A stretch of DNA of 8,554 nt from NCBI GenBank assembly GCA_017395715.1, contig JAFQNZ010000008.1, positions 1 to 8,554 on the forward strand, in the 5' to 3' direction. The notes under the pieces were generated by a model. It had not been told where the DNA came from and made no database searches. It was given only the letters and a program-made list of their open reading frames with translations. The position numbers were made by a program, and so were the translations under genes. Within the stretch, counting starts at the first letter, position 1. Every line of letters begins with the position of its first letter. Shown here one piece after another: positions 5,614-8,554 of the stretch. The stretch is from Clostridia bacterium. GTDB taxonomy: Bacteria > Bacillota > Clostridia > Oscillospirales > CAG-272.

Positions 5614-8084
5614 AACACAATAAACGTCTGCTCATTCCTGCAGTCCTTCTTGCGCTTTTGCTGTTCTTAACGTCTTGCTCCTTTGTCACCTACCATCGCC
5701 ACACCGATGCCGAAGCGGCAAAAGCACTCGAAGAAAAACGGGCGGAAGCCATTGAACAGATCGAGGCCCTTTCCGACCCCGATTATTATACCGAGGAAAA
5801 CAGAAAGCTTTACGAAATTCTTCTGCAAGATGCCATCAATGAATTAAACGAATGCAGGACCCTTGATGCTCTTGAAGAAGTGCTCTTCCGTCATGCGGCG
5901 CTGATCATGGACATCCCCACAAGTCTTGTACTTGTCCGACAGGATATCCTGAACGAGCTTGAAGCACACACCTCTCTTGATGCCTACCGCGAAGCCGAAC
6001 AGGAAGTGCTCAAGCAACTTCTTGCCTACTACAAAGGCGAGATCGAAGCGGCAGAGGATGCCGAAACGATGCACACACTCTTCCGCCATTTTCAGGCTGA
6101 TGTGTACGCATTGAAAACCGATGCCATGTACCTTGCCGAGGAGTTTGAAGAACATAAAAAAGCGCTTGCCGATGAACTTCTCGGTCTTCACAATCCCGTT
6201 TTGTACCGCGAAGCCGAGCAAAAAGAGATTGATTCCTTGATCAACCGCTTTGCCAAAGAAGCCGAAGAGTTGACCGATACGGAAGAACTCGAGCTTTTGT
6301 ACCACAGCGTTGTGCAAATGCTTGACGCGCTCCGCACCGATGCTTCCTACTACGAAGAAGAAAAAGAGCTTTTGGTTGCCGACAGTCTTGCTCACATTAC
6401 CGAAACAGCGGATAAATACAGCACCGATGCAGGCGATCTTGAAGCACTCGAAACCTCTCTCCAAGCGCTGCCCACCAAAGAGGAAGTCACCAAAACGGCA
6501 AGCGAATATCTCTTTGGCTTGATCGAAGATGCCGAAGGCGCACTTGCCGAACTCAAACGACTTGCCAAAACCATCATAGAAAATACGCTGATCAAAAACA
6601 ACTATTGGAGCGACGATTGCTTAACGATCGATCTTGCCGTCAGCAAAGCTTCCTCCCAAATCCAAACCTGCCAAAACAACAGCGAAATCAAAGATGTCAT
6701 CTCCGCAACAACAGAGATTTTAAGTGCCATTCCCACAAGCGAAGAGCGCTGGAAGACATCGGAAGACCGTTTGGCTGCCGATCTCACCCATTATTTTGGC
6801 GATCTGACCCTGTCTGCTCCCAAGTCACTCACCGAAGCCCAAAGCTACGAAGAGCTTGCCGCCATCATTGATTACTACGCATTTTATCAGATCGACTACA
6901 CATCCTTTGTGCGTAACCGCTTCCGCGTGAAGCTGAATTACCCGCACAAGAGCGCACAGTGGGAGATCAACGAGGTCTATTGGTACTGCGAGCTGATCCG
7001 CTCAGCCGTTGGCATCACAGGCTATTTTGAAAAAGACGGCGACACACTTGTCATCAAGCTGATCCCTTACGCCATTGCCACCGAAAGCAACGCCAAAGAG
7101 CCTGTCAAAGTCGACCGCTACACCTCGCTTGTGACATTTGATTCGGACAAAGCCGGTTACACCAAACGCGCCGACGATTTTGATGACTTCGCCTATCTCA
7201 ACTACGAAAAAACGCTCACGGGCATTTGGAATACCCAACAGCTTTGGTATGCACTGGAGCATGAATACGTACCGATTCCCGTAGCAGGCTCGCCCGCCGA
7301 CAAAGCGCTTGAGCGCGCCAAAGAGATCTTACGCGAAGTCGTATGCGATGGGATGACAATTGAGGAAAAGGCTTTTGCCATTTATTCTTGGTACGGCAGA
7401 AATGTCACCTATGACGAAGACTACCGCAAGTATCTTTATCCCCAAGACCGCGAGCATTTTCCGGATGAACTTGCCGCCACGCTGAACGCCTTTCACGCCG
7501 AAGGCGCGCTGTTCGACAATCTCTCGGTCTGCTGTTCCTTTGCCAAATCCTACCTCATTCTCCTTCGCATTGAGGGCATTGAATCCTACCGTATGTTCGT
7601 GCGCGAATATACCGAAAATGCCATCGACAATCTCGGTAAGGTCGGTTACGGCTCGCACGCGTTTGTGGTCATCCGCGGCTCGGACGGTCTTTACTATTAC
7701 AGCGACCCCGAAGAAGCCTATAACACCACCAAGGATAGCTTTCTCATCAAGCACAACCAATTCTTCACCACCGACGACACCCGTTGGCCCTATGAAAACG
7801 GCAAGACAGATATGTACAAAGATCTGATCTTTGCCCAAGGTCTTCCCCTTTTGTATTCGCAAAAGCTTGTCTATGCCGGCCACCCCATCGCCGTTCACAG
7901 CGAAGAAGCGCTTGAAGAAATGCTTAACGCTTTTGATGCCGAGGACGGAACAAACATTCAATTCTCTGTCATCGAATCGGAAGAGACGCTCTTCTCTGTC
8001 AAAGAGCATCTCATCAACGACGCAAGATTTGAGTACAAAACCTTTACCTTTGGCGGCGTCACCGAGTATATGATCTATCAGTAA
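5610..8084 (+). CDS. Lipoprotein with helical repeats and transglutaminase-like domain
   Basis: An 824-residue protein beginning with a lipoprotein signal: basic KHNKR, a hydrophobic run and lipobox LTSC, with lipidation expected at Cys23. Residues about 35-400 are acidic and helix-rich, with at least three related segments of about 66-73 residues (near 54-115, 120-180, 193-253; YREAEQ appears in two). I do not recognise this repeat family. A mixed-strand region (430-560) follows, then a transglutaminase-like domain (about 575-720) with AFAIYSWYGRNVTYD, SVCCSFAKSY (Cys641, where the family usually has GVC.GYA), GYGSHAFVV (His683) and YYSDP (Asp699). This Cys-His-Asp set is complete, so an active cysteine enzyme is plausible: a protein cross-linker, deamidase, protease or peptidoglycan-associated enzyme. 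It overlaps the SGNH gene by 4 bp and probably works in the same surface pathway on the outer face of the membrane. The substrate is unknown. Confidence 0.9.
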   Translation: MKHNKRLLIPAVLLALLLFLTSCSFVTYHRHTDAEAAKALEEKRAEAIEQIEALSDPDYYTEENRKLYEILLQDAINELNECRTLDALEEVLFRHAALIMDIPTSLVLVRQDILNELEAHTSLDAYREAEQEVLKQLLAYYKGEIEAAEDAETMHTLFRHFQADVYALKTDAMYLAEEFEEHKKALADELLGLHNPVLYREAEQKEIDSLINRFAKEAEELTDTEELELLYHSVVQMLDALRTDASYYEEEKELLVADSLAHITETADKYSTDAGDLEALETSLQALPTKEEVTKTASEYLFGLIEDAEGALAELKRLAKTIIENTLIKNNYWSDDCLTIDLAVSKASSQIQTCQNNSEIKDVISATTEILSAIPTSEERWKTSEDRLAADLTHYFGDLTLSAPKSLTEAQSYEELAAIIDYYAFYQIDYTSFVRNRFRVKLNYPHKSAQWEINEVYWYCELIRSAVGITGYFEKDGDTLVIKLIPYAIATESNAKEPVKVDRYTSLVTFDSDKAGYTKRADDFDDFAYLNYEKTLTGIWNTQQLWYALEHEYVPIPVAGSPADKALERAKEILREVVCDGMTIEEKAFAIYSWYGRNVTYDEDYRKYLYPQDREHFPDELAATLNAFHAEGALFDNLSVCCSFAKSYLILLRIEGIESYRMFVREYTENAIDNLGKVGYGSHAFVVIRGSDGLYYYSDPEEAYNTTKDSFLIKHNQFFTTDDTRWPYENGKTDMYKDLIFAQGLPLLYSQKLVYAGHPIAVHSEEALEEMLNAFDAEDGTNIQFSVIESEETLFSVKEHLINDARFEYKTFTFGGVTEYMIYQ

Positions 8085-8123
8085 AAAAAGACAAAGTCAC
8101 CCGAAACGGTGGCTTTGTTTTTT
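8085..8123 (+). terminator. Rho-independent terminator of the MBOAT operon
   Basis: An 11-bp stem (8091-8101 with 8108-8118, one G-U wobble) closes a 6-nt CGAAAC loop. Six T follow at 8118-8123. The stem begins 6 nt after the stop codon of the lipoprotein gene, behind a run of A. Confidence 0.9.
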
Positions 8124-8135
8124 AACCGATTTTCT

Positions 8136-8179
8136 GTGGTCGCCCGTAATGTTTGATCTTGCCCATACATCATTTGATT
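8136..8179. repeat. Decayed repeat: half TAGGGG-type unit plus 23-nt repeat copy 2
   Basis: GTGGTCGCCC at 8136-8145 is identical to 2519-2528, but its TAGGGG half is missing. The segment 8157-8179 matches 2478-2500 at 20 of 23 bases. The two parts lie in the opposite order from the first copy, which suggests rearranged or decayed members of one repeat family. Confidence 0.5.
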
Positions 8180-8327
8180 CATTGACGAAACCCCATAACG
8201 GAGGGCGGTGGCTTGCTGCCGCCGTTTGCAAACAAATACAGAAAACCAAAATTGATTGCCCAAACCCGGTAGCGGTCGGCGCTTGCCCTTTCCGGGTAAC
8301 GCCCCGTTTGACTTGTCAACACCTGTT
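8180..8327. other. Intergenic stretch with GC-rich hairpins, no credible gene
   Basis: No gene is supported here. Visible structures are a GGCGGTGGC/GCTGCCGCC stem with a TT loop (about 8205-8224), the palindrome GTTTGCAAAC (8224-8233), inverted ACCCGG/CCGGGT arms (8264-8269, 8292-8297) and TTGAC-TT-GTCAA (8308-8319). Short reading frames cross it on both strands, but they lack ribosome binding sites and family resemblance. It looks like old repeat or mobile-element remnant. Confidence 0.4.
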
Positions 8328-8418
8328 TCGTAGGGGAGGATACCATCCTCCCGAGAATAATCAAATGTAGAAAGCGAAATTTGATTGTTTGGCGGGAGGA
8401 TGATATCCTCCCCTACGA
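8328..8418. repeat. 91-nt composite palindrome: two inverted TAGGGG-type units
   Basis: Terminal inverted repeats of 26 bp (8328-8353 and 8393-8418) match at 25 of 26 positions. Each is itself a small hairpin, GGGAGGAT with ATCCTCCC over 3 nt. The 39-nt centre (8354-8392) carries another inverted pair, AATCAAAT (8359-8366) and ATTTGATT (8379-8386). The layout resembles paired REP/BIME elements or a very small MITE. No clear target-site duplication is visible and it encodes nothing. Confidence 0.75.
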
Positions 8419-8440
8419 CAAGATTGAGGTCACTCCAATC

Positions 8441-8474
8441 AAAAAAGAGTTCTTTTCACAAGGAACTCTTTTTT
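8441..8474. terminator. Symmetrical, probably bidirectional terminator
   Basis: A 15-bp stem (8441-8455 with 8460-8474, one G-U wobble) over a TCAC loop has six A at its left end and six T at its right. It can therefore terminate on either strand. The plus-strand operon already has its own terminator at 8085-8123, so this one more likely serves the minus-strand gene at the right edge. That gene's stop codon falls inside the stem. Confidence 0.85.
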
Positions 8475-8553
8475 ATATCCCTGTCAATACACCCGTGCCG
8501 TAGGCGTGTATTTCTGTTTTCTCAACCAAAATCGTGCCTTGCTCCGCAATCGC
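8473..8553 (-). CDS. C-terminal fragment of a convergent gene (partial)
   Basis: Read on the minus strand from the right edge, one frame is open for 26 codons and stops with TAA at 8475-8473. It ends EIHAYGTGVLTGI. Its stop lies in the T-run of the symmetrical terminator, exactly where a convergent gene would end. The fragment is too short to assign to a family. A second minus-strand frame is open for 22 codons, and the rare-looking codons ATA and GGG weaken the case. An inverted repeat (AATACAC 8486-8492, GTGTATT 8506-8512) lies inside it. It could be non-coding. Confidence 0.45.
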   Translation of the reverse strand, partial: AIAEQGTILVEKTEIHAYGTGVLTGI

Positions 8554-8554
8554 T

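Noticed and set aside
7329..8009. 226-codon minus-strand open frame opposite the transglutaminase-like domain
   Set aside because: It covers the region encoding the conserved Cys-His-Asp motifs on the other strand; composition is that of an antisense shadow.
8149..8370. Short open frames on both strands in the right-hand spacer
   Set aside because: They run into or through the palindromic repeats, lack ribosome binding sites and resemble translated intergenic repeat DNA.
8328..8418. Reading the TAGGGG palindromes as a CRISPR array
   Set aside because: There are only two units, in opposite orientation, with no regular repeat-spacer pattern and no cas gene.
8441..8474. Treating the symmetrical stem as an ordinary plus-strand terminator of the lipoprotein operon
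   Set aside because: That operon already ends at the terminator at 8085-8123, more than 300 bp upstream.

Overview
The window looks like chromosomal DNA from a low- to mid-GC Gram-positive anaerobe of the class Clostridia, probably a gut-type lineage. This is inferred from three things: strong AGGAGG-type ribosome binding sites with a TTG start, a textbook sigma-A promoter, and protein families typical of that group. Those families are a YheI/YheH- or BmrCD-type heterodimeric ABC exporter, an AlgI/DltB-type MBOAT acyltransferase beside an SGNH partner, BspA-type leucine-rich repeats and a transglutaminase-like lipoprotein. No genus can be assigned from the sequence alone.

Region 1 (1-2423) is the end of an ABC exporter operon. 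The C-terminal nucleotide-binding domain of one half-transporter (cut by the window start) overlaps by 8 bp a complete 644-residue half-transporter, and a strong intrinsic terminator follows. The two halves are asymmetric in the way heterodimeric exporters usually are: the first has Asp for the catalytic Glu and Gln for the H-loop His, while the second has both consensus residues but an LSQGQ signature.

Region 2 (2424-2659) is non-coding. It holds short palindromes, part of a dispersed 23-nt repeat, a TAGGGG-type palindromic repeat unit, and an almost perfect extended -10 sigma-A promoter (TTGACA, 17 bp, TATACT). Three GTAT/ATAC dyads lie on and just upstream of this promoter, and the 5' leader is short.

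Region 3 (2660-8123) is a tight three-gene operon: an MBOAT membrane O-acyltransferase (TTG start), an SGNH/GDSL-like acyltransferase or esterase with a C-terminal BspA-type LRR domain (11 nt gap), and an 824-residue lipoprotein with helical repeats and a transglutaminase-like domain (4 bp ATGA overlap). A terminator closes it. The probable theme, inferred from families and gene order, is cell-surface modification. The MBOAT protein would move acyl groups across the membrane, the anchored SGNH protein would transfer them to an extracytoplasmic acceptor, and the lipoprotein would act at the same surface as a cysteine-dependent enzyme or a binding protein. The three-gene combination and the SGNH-LRR fusion are the most interesting content here.

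Region 4 (8124-8554) is repeat-rich intergenic DNA. It contains a decayed repeat copy, a GC-rich stretch without credible genes, a 91-nt composite of two inverted TAGGGG-type palindromes, and a symmetrical, probably bidirectional terminator. That terminator also contains the stop codon of a likely minus-strand gene running off the right edge. No tRNA, rRNA, CRISPR array, transposase or phage gene was recognised.
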